Shown: positions 23,190 to 32,560 of the stretch, in pieces
Layout of the letters: every line of letters begins with the position of its first letter
How positions within the stretch are numbered: position 1 is the stretch's first letter
Source: Punica granatum
Taxonomy: Eukaryota; Streptophyta; Magnoliopsida; Myrtales; Lythraceae
DNA length: 64,000 nt
Reading direction: 5' to 3'
Assembly (NCBI RefSeq): GCF_007655135.1
Contig: NC_045127.1
Span: 12,533,001-12,597,000, forward strand
Translations under genes and position numbers: made by a program
Notes under the pieces: generated by a model
Seen by the model: only the letters and a program-made list of their open reading frames with translations
Database searches by the model: none
What the model was told of the DNA's origin: nothing

Positions 23190-24835
23190 TTGATTATTGG
23201 ACCTATTTGCAAGGATTATTTACTAATTGAATATGACAAGAAGAAACATATTTTCTTTTAATGTGAAAAGTGTGCTTTCTTTTCTTTTAAGGCTACTAGG
23301 GATTTGGGATGGTCTTGCCTTATTAATTTTAGTGAAATGGGATTTTGTTTAATTATGATGGATAAACATGCCAAGTTGGACATTGAGGAATGTGTTAAGT
23401 TTATGAGGATTTATTTGTTTGATTGCTTGAGTAATCTGTGAGTTTAAAACTTGTTAAAGGATGATTTGAGGAATAAGAAAAATCGGTATTGATTGGTTAT
23501 TAATGCTGATGGAAACTAAAGAGGATGGAATGTAAACTTGTGAAATGGTCAGGTATGAGATACATATATACGGGGTAGAATTAATATGATAAATGATTTA
23601 TTTTCTTGTTATGCTTGCAATTGATAAGAACAAAGCATGCTATTTATCATCGAATTATTCGGAGGAATGAATTATTGGTAAAAGAGGTGTATTCGATGAT
23701 ACAAGGTTATGATATGTGTTTGTAAATTTGGGTTCCTCTTTATGTTATTTTCGAATAGGGAGTGAGGAGACTGCATACTCGCATTCGGGAGGCTCGATTC
23801 AATGAACTATATCTTGGGAGTTATGTGACTACTTTATTCCACCATAGAATGAGGCTAAATTATAAATTAATTATATAAATGTTAATTTTTATTAAGATAA
23901 GCGCAATAAAGATAATAGAAGGATCTTGATGCTTTAATTGTTAAAGATGAAGGTAAATGAGTTTGGTTGATTATGATATGATGTTAATGTTGTTTGTTAT
24001 TATAGCCATGGGACGATCAGGCCGCTAATCTAACGGAATATAAAACGGATGACCAGGCCGCTGAATCGGCGGAATATAAAATGGACAATCAGACCGCTGA
24101 TCCGGTAGAATATAAAATGAACGCTAGGCTCCTACTGCTGGAGAATAATAGGCAACCCCCGCTTATGAGATTTGATATGAGGAGATTGTGGATGATACAT
24201 GCGGGGTCACAGTACCGTCAGAACTCTGATGTGAAGGAATGTGACCCTATGTCTAGTATTTGTTGTATTGAAATTGTTGTTGAGTTTAGATTATATTGAA
24301 TTGATGAAGAATATTGAGATTCGAGGTTGGTGAGTAAATATATAATAAAAAATTATTTTATAACGAGTATTGTAAGACAAGTGATATGTGAATATTTGTG
24401 AATATTAATTGAATAAGTAAATAATTTTAATACTTCATTTATCGTGGAATTAATGATGTAATTCACCCCCAGCATATTTCCTTTTTACAGATGAGTTAGA
24501 GGCGCTAGCAGCGCAGGAGACTTGTTAACATCGGGGATCAACGTGAAGAATTTTATAGTTAGATTTACTCAGAATATTGGTAGTAAGTTTATGTAGAATG
24601 TTAAAAATACGCCGCGACCTGAAAACTTTTGTTTAGTTAGTCTCAGTCTATGGGTGTTATGAGGATTATGTTAGATGTTTTCGAGATGGATATATTTCTT
24701 GAGATGCCTGTATATATATATTTATCAAAATCAGCTAGTTAGATTACATATATGAAAGTTTATATTATGTATAGCAGGTCGTTGTTTGAAATGGAATATT
24801 CAGAATTTTATGAGAAATTACTGAAATTTTGGGTC
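23190..24835. other. Spacer of unknown origin
   Basis: The sequence is AT-rich, with a short minisatellite (see 24011-24118). I find no gene with splice or protein motif support. A plus-strand frame over 24081-24299 encodes the repeat but has no recognisable product. The GC-richer parts (23750-23800, 24480-24560) may be old retroelement pieces. Confidence 0.4.
24011..24118 (+). repeat. 36-bp minisatellite, three copies
   Basis: Three head-to-tail 36-base units (24011-24046, 24047-24082, 24083-24118) each end in GGAATATAAAA or GAATATAAAA and share CAGGCCGCT or CAGACCGCT. The period is a multiple of three, so the peptide repeat (about EYKxDDQAAxxA) stays in frame. Confidence 0.85.
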
Positions 24836-24837
24836 GT

Positions 24838-25268
24838 GACGCTAGAGAGCATTGCCAATAACGTCAATGACAACGAGCACGGGGGAGAAGTTCCTTTGAG
24901 GCTAGAGAACAATGCCAATAACGTCAATGACAACAACGAGCATGAGGAAGAAGTGCCCCTGAGACCAGAGATCAGTGCCAACAACAACAGAAACAAAAGG
25001 ACGGGTGGTAGACGGCAAGAAAAGGTTCGTAAAAACACAGCTTTTTAAATTGGTTGAGGTTTATATATTAGACTGATAACTACTAAGTTCATAGTTATGG
25101 ATTTCTACCTAGCCTTATTTATTTATATATTACTTAGAGTTTTCTGAATTTATCTGCGTTTTCTTCTAATTCCTTTCTGTTTCTCAGGAGCTGTTATTTT
25201 CGGGTATACCGTGCCATCGGGGAGATGATCAACAGGTTATCTTTCATGGTAGGAGAGGAAAACAGTGA
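24838..25268 (+). pseudogene. Array family copy 4: 3' exons only (B type)
   Basis: 24838-25024 encodes the repeated tail of B-type exon 2: two EVPLR units with ANN-rich linkers, then a basic end (KRTGGRRQEK). The donor is AAG|GTTCGT (25024/25025). The acceptor TTCTCAG|GAG (25187/25188) opens the terminal exon 25188-25268, encoding ELLFSGIPCHRGDDQQVIF and on to GRRGKQ and TGA. Both exons are phase 0 and intact, but the 5' two thirds of the gene are absent, so this is a truncated copy. The terminal exon here is the longest version in the array and helps to define the family's C terminus. Confidence 0.6.
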
Positions 25269-25513
25269 TCTGTGCAATTTGTTTTCCTTGTTACTACTTT
25301 TCTTTAGCTTTTCCGCTTCTTGCTTAGGAGATTTCCTCTTAGTTTTCTGATGAGTTAAATGAATGGAAGGAATTCTGCATAGGAGATCTCTGGTACTTTT
25401 GCTCGGATTGAATGAAATTAGTGTATCTCTTCATCATTTAGCCTATACTTGTATAAGCATACGAGGAACTTGACTTATTTTTGAGTGGAGAGCTCGACTT
25501 GAGTGTCATGAGC

Positions 25514-26040
25514 TGCTGAGGAGTAAAATGGGATAAATTTCACATTGGAAAAGAAAAAGAAAATACATGGGTTAATATATGACTTGAGTACCACCACTTA
25601 TTAGCTTGAACTTTTAAGTGGAAATAGGTCCAGGCCCGTATAACCCCAATGGAAATTTAATATGCAATCAAAGCCTAGGTTACGGGTATGCGTGCCTACA
25701 TGCGTGTGCGCACCCACACCACGCCAGGCCCAGTATGTCGAGTGCAGCCAAAGTGCGCCTCGTGTTAGTCCCCCCTCGCCAGAGCACGCAAGAAGAGCCC
25801 GGCTCGAGGTCAATTGTTGAGGGCGGATGTTTAAGGGCACGTGATAACATGTAGGCAAAAAAAGACCACACGTTGCACGTGAGGGCGGGTGTTGAGGAGT
25901 AAAATGGGATAAATCTCACATCGGAAAAGAAAAGGAAAATCCATGGGTTAATATATGGCTTGGGTATCACTATTTATTAGCTTGAACTTTTAAGTGAAAA
26001 TGGGCCCAGGCCCGTATAAGCCTAATGGAAATTTAATACA
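25514..26040 (+). mobile_element. TRIM-like element (short LTR pair, no coding)
   Basis: Two direct repeats of about 150 bases (25514-25665 and 25890-26040) start TGCTGAGGAG / TGTTGAGGAG and end near AATTTAATACA. They enclose about 225 bases without coding capacity. After the first repeat, ATCAAAGCC (about 25667) resembles part of the Met-tRNA primer site. Purine-rich GAGGGCGGG precedes the second repeat. This is the architecture of terminal-repeat retrotransposons in miniature. I could not find a matching target duplication. A further fragment of the same LTR lies at 30325-30380. Confidence 0.6.
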
Positions 26041-27025
26041 CTGGATCGAATATAATGACGTAATTTCCTAGATGATAATCTATTCCGGCCCCTTCCATTG
26101 ATGAATATGTTCAGCTCATGTAGTATCATGTCCATCAGGGCAATGCATCATCCTGTATACATACTATTCTATGCCTCAAACTTCATTGATTTTCTTCCAA
26201 GTCGTATCTAAACCGATTGTGTTAATGAATCCTACCATTAATTCCCACGCACAGCATAAGATCTGAAGGCACGAGCAGTATGCTTAATCCCCTCAGCTTC
26301 GAGGTGGTCCCATCCCATTAACAAGCTACTGGACTTAAATACGAACAAATCGCATATTCATCTCATGATTGGCTCCATGCCTCGTGAATGCCGAAACATG
26401 AAATTGTCTAATGTCATTGTTTAAATTGTGAAAGCACTTATTATTAGACTAGCTAGTAAGCCTGCCACAATATCTCAATAATGCATTGAGAGCGTACTAA
26501 TTGGTTGACAGTAGGAGATTTTGATGTTCTAGTAGGTTCCATATTGGGCTTGTTTGGTTTCATGAAATGATTTTAGAATCATAATTTTGATTTTAACTCT
26601 ACCCACTAAACAACAAAAACACACGTTTCCCAAGTCAAATTTATAATACCAGCTGCGTGGTGCAGTCGTTTTCAGTTATGAGGGAATCGGATTATATCGG
26701 CAAAATCTGCAACACAAATAGCTTCTGTTTTATGTGACTTGCATAAAAGGCGGTTGAGATTGAGACGCTGCAGGTTTACTAGATACAATATTTCGACAAA
26801 ATTTTGCAATTATTATAGCATAAACATATTGTGAATACGTAAACACACGCATGCTCAATAATATATGAACCAGGGCCACACTGAATTATGATTGAATACA
26901 CAAGATAATTGTGGGCTCTTCCCCCCATATTTTCGACTCTTTGCTAATGTACTTCAAATCTGGAGGCTTAGATATTACATATATATTTTATATATATACA
27001 TATACATATATATAAAGAAAATCTC
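26041..27025. other. Spacer with array 3'-flank fragments
   Basis: No gene is seen. 26645-26700 ('gtggtgcagtcg', 'aatcggattatat') matches 32645-32695, suggesting that both are 3' flanks of array copies. 'ttgggcttgtttggtttcat' near 26545 resembles the end of a common plant MITE type, but no partner end was identified. Confidence 0.4.
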
Positions 27026-27430
27026 AATGTTATACATGAAATGAAGTGACCGACTTATTTAGCCCTAGAACAGAATCAGAGTTAAAATTCTTCATAATAT
27101 CAACGCCTACAGAATCGGATAAAATCTTTTTGGTGAACAGAATTGTAGAGTAGACATTGCTCTAACAGATGCGCTTATCGGACTCAAACTCATATTCTCC
27201 TCTTGCATGTTAAAATTGCTTACCACTCAACTAACACTTTGTTGGTAGAATCGGATAAATTTTTTTACTTGACAATATCCGATTTCTAGCTAGAATCTTT
27301 TCTTCGCCAACCATATCTAGAATGATAATTGTTTTAGAATTTTAATAAGATTATTTTTAATTTTAAAAGTATAAATAATATGTGAAAGTGGATCAAGACT
27401 CACACATCTTCACTTTTCTGTTCAGCAACG

Positions 27431-28153
27431 ATGGTTTGGTCATCTGATCGATTCCCTTCTAATCAACCTAATCCAAAAAATAATGGCAAGCTGGTCGAAC
27501 CATCCTCTGCCAAAGCAACGATATCCTCCAAACTGAAGGAGCCGATTGAGGAGGTGGGGATTGAATCGAGGGTAGAAATTTCTAGTGATGCCAATAATTT
27601 CACGGGGGTTGGACACGATGAGGCACAACGCCCATCAACGCCAACTTGTGAACCAAAGGAGCGGTCGCAGAATGAGGAGGCAGCAGCAGCCAAACAATTG
27701 GAGGATGAATGGCCAGAACTTTCAATAGAGAACTTGGCCAAGACAAAAGGGAAATGCAAGCAGCGGATGGGAGTCCAGAAAAAATTTTCTTCGTCTGCCA
27801 CCACCGGAGATTGTTCAGAACCGCGAGTGGAGCAAGAGGCAGAAGTGCCTTTGAGGCCAGAGAACATTGCCAATGGCAACGAAGACAACAGGAGGGATCC
27901 TACAAGGCCCAGAAAGGAAAAGGTTAGTTAACGAAGACACTGTTGTCTACATTGGTTGGTTTTATACATTAGATTGATAGCTATACTACATTCTAGCTTA
28001 GTTCTTAGTTACAGATTTCCATCTACCTTCCTCAATTTATTTATCACTTAAATGTTTTTTTTGATTGATCTGCATTTTATGGTTAATTCCTTTTTTGCTT
28101 CTCAGGAATTGCTGCTTCATAAGGGTATCCCATACCGTCTTTGCTATGATTGA
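27431..28153 (+). CDS. Array family copy 5: intact two-exon B-type gene
   Basis: I do not recognise this family. Exon 1 is 27431-27922, exon 2 is 28106-28153; the donor AAG|GTTAGT and acceptor TTCTCAG|GAA are both phase 0. The product is about 179 residues. It is very hydrophilic and probably disordered: an acidic Glu/Pro-rich start (LKEPIEEVGIES), a conserved core WPELSIENLAKTKGKCKQRM (about residues 96-115), an SSSATTG segment, one EVPLRPE unit and a basic RPRKEK end at the splice site. The last exon is shorter than in copy 4 because of an early stop (YRLCYD). The family's usual exon 1 with the NMW-SWT motif is missing; the ATG lies in sequence replacing it, and 27420-27427 resembles an acceptor, so an upstream leader exon is possible. 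Confidence 0.5.
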
Positions 28154-28159
28154 CGTCCG

Positions 28160-28880
28160 ATGAAGATCGACCAGAGTAGATCTAGAGGATCTCCAAGCGA
28201 TGATCAGCTGGTTCTGGTTCGGGGTAGAAGGGGAAGATAGTGATATGAGCTACTTGTTTTCCTTGTGAATTTGTGAACACATGCGTCCTTACAAATCTTT
28301 AAATTAGAACCAGATTGAATGTATAAGATTATTGGACGTGTATTTCCGTCTTGACTTATGCACATTAAATCGGGAAGCCTATATACATTAAATAAGTTTT
28401 TTCTATATTAAAAAGAAATGAATCTCTGTTACCTAAAATCAGGCGACCAACTCATTCAATCCTGGAACAGAATCAAAATTTAAATTCTTTAGAATATTAT
28501 CTACTCTGCAAATCGGATTTACTTGATAATACGTGATTTCAAAAATATTTTTTCGCCTTGATATCTAGAATAATAATTATCTTTTCAAAAAGTTCTTTTT
28601 TGAAAAATAAATAATATGTGAAAGAGGATCACGACTCATACATGTTCTACTTTCTTTTCATCAGCCATTTACTGTCCACGTGATCAAGCATCATCTATGG
28701 TTTTTCCGTTTGGTCATCAGCCTTGGGTTTTGCTCTTCTACGGTTTCGTTTGGTTTTAATTAAAACAAAAAATAAATTGTTTGTTCTCATTCTATTGTTT
28801 CGTATCAACAAATCATCCACGTGTCTTTTCCAGGGTTGAACCGATTAATGATCGAACAAAGTAATCACCTGCTTGCTATA
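28160..28880. other. 3' flank of copy 5 and partial repeat of its 5' flank
   Basis: 28390-28690 is a diverged second copy of the sequence upstream of copy 5 (27030-27440). Matching phrases include 'cctggaacagaatcaaaattt', 'ataaataatatgtgaaag' and 'gtttggtcatc'. The coding part does not follow, so this is an abortive tandem duplication. No gene is called. Confidence 0.5.
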
Positions 28881-28887
28881 AGAACTT

Positions 28888-29088
28888 TTTTTTTTTTTTG
28901 CTAACCCGGGGTGTCCGGGCTTCGCCCGACTAATCCCCGGGGCTCCGTGAACCCCCGGCGACGCACGGAGCGGGTAATCACGCCAAAGGCACTCCGGTGG
29001 CCGCAAGGGGATTCGAACCCGGGTTTCGGAGCAAACTTGGGTGCTCATTAACCACTAGGCCAAATCCCTTGGGGTTACCGGGTGGGTT
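28888..29088 (-). mobile_element. tRNA-derived SINE, minus strand
   Basis: On the minus strand, polymerase III promoter boxes are visible. An A box lies in TGGCCTAGTGGTTAATGAGC (29062-29043). A B box GGTTCGAATCC lies at 29019-29009. The GC-rich body follows, and then an A-rich 3' tail, seen as the T run at 28888-28899. GAACTT flanks both ends (28882-28887, 29089-29094) and may be a short target duplication. There is no tRNA cloverleaf with a 3' acceptor stem, so this is a SINE and not a tRNA gene. Confidence 0.8.
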
Positions 29089-29152
29089 GAACTTGATGTC
29101 CTGATATTTAGCCTCGAAGAAAATATTGGAATGGCATAGAGGTGACTCCAGC

Positions 29153-29745
29153 TAGGGGTGTCAATATATATAGTGTCGTGTTTAAACGGAGTCGTGAATA
29201 AACGGATTCGTGTCAAAAAGTTCTAAACCCTAATACGACACGTTTAATAAACGTGTCAAGATTTTCCAACAAGAGCACGACATCTTTAATTACGGGTTGA
29301 CACGGACACGACACGTCTAACTCATTTAACGAAGCGTATCTAAATGTGTATGTATACTTACCTACACGATATGATACTATTACCTTTAGGTACAAATTAT
29401 ACCAATATGATGTAACACTATTAATTTTAATTACACATTGCTACACGATTGACATGATAAAAGTACCATAACGGGTGATTTATATAAACAAATTTAGGTA
29501 TTTTAGTGGACATTCTTCTACAAATTGATACAATATGAAAACAAATTTATTAACACGATAACACATAATATAAACGGGTCTAACCATGTCTAAACGGGTT
29601 ACAAGAGTTTTACTCGTTTAAACACGATTATTTGTCGTGTCTAAACGGGTTTGACCGGTTTAGACACGAAACACATTTAACCTTAATCCAAATCCGCTTA
29701 ACTCCGTGTCATATCCATTAACCCACTCCGTGTTGTATCCAGCAA
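29153..29745. mobile_element. hAT-type miniature element related to 21489-23180
   Basis: It starts TAGGGGTGTCAATATA, close to the end sequence of the larger hAT element. It is full of the same ACACGAC / GTGTCGTG / TAAACGGGT motifs in both orientations toward its two ends. The right end is not clean: the expected CCCTA terminus is missing, and CCAGC occurs at both borders only as a weak possible duplication. The interior is AT-rich and non-coding. Confidence 0.6.
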
Positions 29746-30039
29746 TCAATGAACGAGACTGCTCTTTCGAATGTCTTCCACCATTAACCCACTCTAATAG
29801 TCTTTCGGCTCCATATCAATACTTGAGAACCCGTAAACCATAACAGAGAAGATCGGTTCTTCAGAATTCAGGGACAGTTACTGTCTCGATAGATGGTTAC
29901 TGACAGTAGTAATATTCCCGTTAATGTCCGATTTCAATTTTTCCATATCATCAATTGCAGTTTCTCTTCTCCCCCCTCTGCGTTATGCTTAATAGCTTGA
30001 AGTTCGGTATCAGGTTGTGGTCATTCCATAATCTACTTC

Positions 30040-30322
30040 TTTCATGTAGGGTGTCATACCTTCCCTTGTGCTTCTGTTAAATTCGGAAGGTCTCGGAGAA
30101 TTTTGTCGACTGTTCCTGGACTGCTCGGTAGTTTGATACTGAGGCTGCATTTAGAAAGCCATGGCAGATTGTATAGTATCACAGCTACCATCCCCATTAC
30201 AGGCATCTGAGGCCCCGGAACAGCTGAAAGAGCACAATCAATGGAATTCCTGGACCCTGTCCGGCTTTGTTCAAGGAAATTCACGGTTGAGACTGGCACA
30301 CAGAAAATTCAATAGATGGACA
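30040..30322 (+). pseudogene. Array family copy 6: exon 1 fragment
   Basis: The frame 30161-30320 reads QASEAPEQLKEHNQWNSWTL and then SGFVQGNS, the exon 1 motif with Met replaced by Gln. It ends at a possible donor (GGACAG|GTGACC), as in copy 1. The start region differs from other copies. Downstream it runs directly into a TRIM LTR fragment and foldback 2. It is a broken copy with no downstream exons of its own. Confidence 0.5.
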
Positions 30323-30324
30323 GG

Positions 30325-30380
30325 TGACCTTTTAAGTGAAAATGGGACCAAGCCCGTATGAACCCAATAAAAATTCAATA
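30325..30380 (+). repeat. TRIM LTR fragment
   Basis: 'ttttaagtgaaaatgggacc', followed by 'aagcccgtatgaacccaat', matches the end of the LTR repeats at 25610-25660 and 25987-26035. Only this end is present. Confidence 0.6.
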
Positions 30381-30399
30381 GATGGGCTTGGGGTCATCA

Positions 30400-30750
30400 A
30401 TTGAGTCTTGGAGCTGATACTTGCTGCCCATTGACACAGTGTCATTCTGGTCCCAATGACCTTTTCATGGATTGATTCATTAAAAACTGTCGATACTTGG
30501 GAGAACATAGATTGGATGGATATACAGTTGATTTATTGGTGTTGTGAAAGGTCAGGACTGGCTAGAGATTATCGGCCAGGATGACACCGCATTGCCTTGC
30601 AAGGATTATCAGCCACAATGCTCAGACTACTAGACCGTGGCCCACACACAGTCTTGAAGGGTGGAAACAATGAATGAGTTATCATCAATATAGCCCAGCA
30701 TGCAGACCTTTCGCTTCCAGTTTACCGGCTCATCGTCATCTAGGGCAGGA
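30400..30750. repeat. Foldback 2: head-to-head inverted duplication of exon 1
   Basis: The reverse complement of about 30409-30520 (containing 'gggaccagaatgacactgtg' and 'agtatcagctcc') aligns with 30560-30620 ('ggccaggatgacaccgcatt', 'attatcagccacaatgctc'). The left arm is shorter than in foldbacks 1 and 3. The right arm is exon 1 of copy 7. Confidence 0.55.
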
Positions 30751-31560
30751 TTTCAATAGCCATTCCCCGGTCACCGAGTCGAGGCCCTACTTGCTGAGCA
30801 GATCATCATTGTCATAAGCACCCTTCAGATGGCTTTTGTGGTAAAAGCTAGCAACAAAGCATCCTCATCATTGCCTTTGCCAGTGAAAGATCTGCACCAC
30901 GACCTGCAGGAGGACATCGAACAAGGTAAAAAAGGATAAGCAATCATTCTGGAATCAAATTTAATCAGTTTATTAAGTCTTTTATTTTATTTGTTAATGT
31001 CTCTGGAAATATATATGTAGTCTTTCTTCCATGTGTATAACACTTTGATTGCTTAATGTATTGAAACTAGTTAATTATGGTTCAGTAGCTCCCAACATGT
31101 GTACACAATATGTTACGGTTATATGAGTTCAAGATTCAGTTAAGTTCCATGAACTCTCATGGACCGTGCTCCACGATTCACAAAATCAGGCCAGCGAAGA
31201 GTTTATATAGGAAAACTTTCCAGTTCGAATTTGAGCAAACGATGATCTCATCTGTCTGCTCTGTAAATAGATCCCTCTGTTTTTTCTTTTGTTTTTTTGG
31301 TTGGGTGAACTGATTCTATTTCGGTTAACTAAAGTTCATCTTCAGTTTTTACAAAATTGATTTTGTGAGTGCTCTGCAACAAAATCTATGACAAGGAAAG
31401 AACTTCCATTGACTGATTGATCCTTTCTTACATGGGCAATCGCAGGATTGCCTTCGAGCAACAAACGCAGTAAAAACAAATAAGAGTGCTTCTTCATCAT
31501 CGGTGCAGGGGCCCTGACAGCAGATGACCATGGGATCATCAACAGACCATCATAGTACCC
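30530..31560 (+). pseudogene. Array family copy 7: degraded exon 1, intact donor, intron 1, start of exon 2
   Basis: Exon 1 (about 30530-30925) has lost its frame in the first half. Its last part is recognisable, ending LQEDIEQ with the donor CAAG|GTAAAA at 30925/30926. Intron 1 (30926-31445) aligns with intron 1 of 37766 over long stretches ('aatcagtttattaagt', 'tctttcttccatgtgtat', 'gtatattgaaactag'-like). Acceptor CGCAG|GAT at 31445/31446 opens an A-type exon 2 start (LPSSNKRSKNK-like in the family), soon lost. No TATA box precedes it because its leader is fused head to head to the antisense arm. Confidence 0.55.
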
Positions 31561-31589
31561 CACTGGGACCATCGCAGCAGCTATTGAAG

Positions 31590-32120
31590 GATGGAGGAGT
31601 CTTTCGGAGATACGGCCTTCACTGAGCTCTTTCCACTCATGCGGGTTTCTTCATGAGCTCACTTGAGATGATGATGCGTTGGACGAGCTGGAAGGCCTGC
31701 TGCTCCTTATGCTAGTAACGATCAATCAATGTTCTCGACCTTGGCGGTGGTTGCCGTCGTCCAGAGTGTTGTTACTGATACTAGCTGGCCGATGACACAG
31801 TGTCATCAGGTCCAGATGATCTTTTTGATGGTTCTATTCATTGGTAATTGTCAACACTCGAGAGACCGGATAGCAGATAGATTCACCTTTTATCCATTGG
31901 CGTCATTCAAGAACCAATGGAACAGGAATCAACAAGAGATCATCGGACCAGGAAGACACTGCGTCGACTTGCAGCAAGCATCTGCCACAGGGCTCAAACA
32001 TCAAGACGGTGGCCCACCCACAATTACGAAGGTGGGGAACAATTAGTTATCATCAGTATGGAGCACAGCACGTAGACCTTCCGCTTCCAGTTCACCAGTG
32101 CATTATCATCTTGGGCAGGC
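31590..32120. repeat. Foldback 3: head-to-head inverted duplication of exon 1
   Basis: The reverse complement of about 31600-31875 aligns with 31880-32120. On the left arm, read in reverse, 'agatcatctggacctgatgacac', 'gagcagcaggccttccagct' and 'catcatcatctcaagtgagct' appear. On the right arm 'agatcatcggaccaggaaga', 'cgtagaccttccgcttccag' and 'cattatcatcttgggcaggct' appear in the same order. The centre lies near 31880. Confidence 0.65.
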
Positions 32121-32560
32121 TCATCAGGAGATGAGCCCTTTTCCTTGGAGCATCTGAACATCATTCCCTGATTACCGATTCTGGGCCCTCACCAAGTGTA
32201 AGTATCATCAGCAATCCAGAGATGACATCAACGACTATAAGAGCATCTTTATCACGCGCAACGCCACCCCCTACCCCATCACCACCACCCTTTGATATCA
32301 TCGATTCAAATCAGTTTCCTCCACTTTGAAGCCATCAACAGGTTCGTACTAGAAGGAGGAAGAACTGGGAGCGATCAGTCCGGGCAATTTATTTTCCATG
32401 CCAGTATTTGTTTATTTATTTATTTATTGTTGCCTTTTCTTCTTGCTCAGGATATTTTCTTCGACTTGCTCGGTGTCATAATGAAATAGATCCAGTCCCT
32501 TTTTTCCAGATGAGTTGAGCGAATGGACGGAATTCTGCATTATATTTCTGATGAGTTAAC
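32120..32560 (+). pseudogene. Array family copy 8: exon 1 tail and terminal-exon relic
   Basis: 32120-32320 continues the sense arm of foldback 3 (exon 1 middle: 'ccctcaccaagtgtaagtatc', 'gatatcatcgattc'). 32334-32380 ('tcaacaggttcgtactagaa', 'ggaggaagaactgg') matches the terminal exon of copy 4 (25229-25265). 32505-32545 ('gatgagttgagcgaatgga', 'cggaattctgcat') matches its 3' flank at 25351-25380. The internal exons are deleted. Confidence 0.5.

Noticed and set aside
24011..24118. CRISPR array
   Set aside because: Units are contiguous without spacers and this is a plant nuclear sequence; it is a minisatellite.
28888..29088. tRNA gene on the minus strand
   Set aside because: A and B boxes are present, but the anticodon arm and acceptor stem are not, and an A-rich tail follows a non-tRNA body, so it is a SINE.
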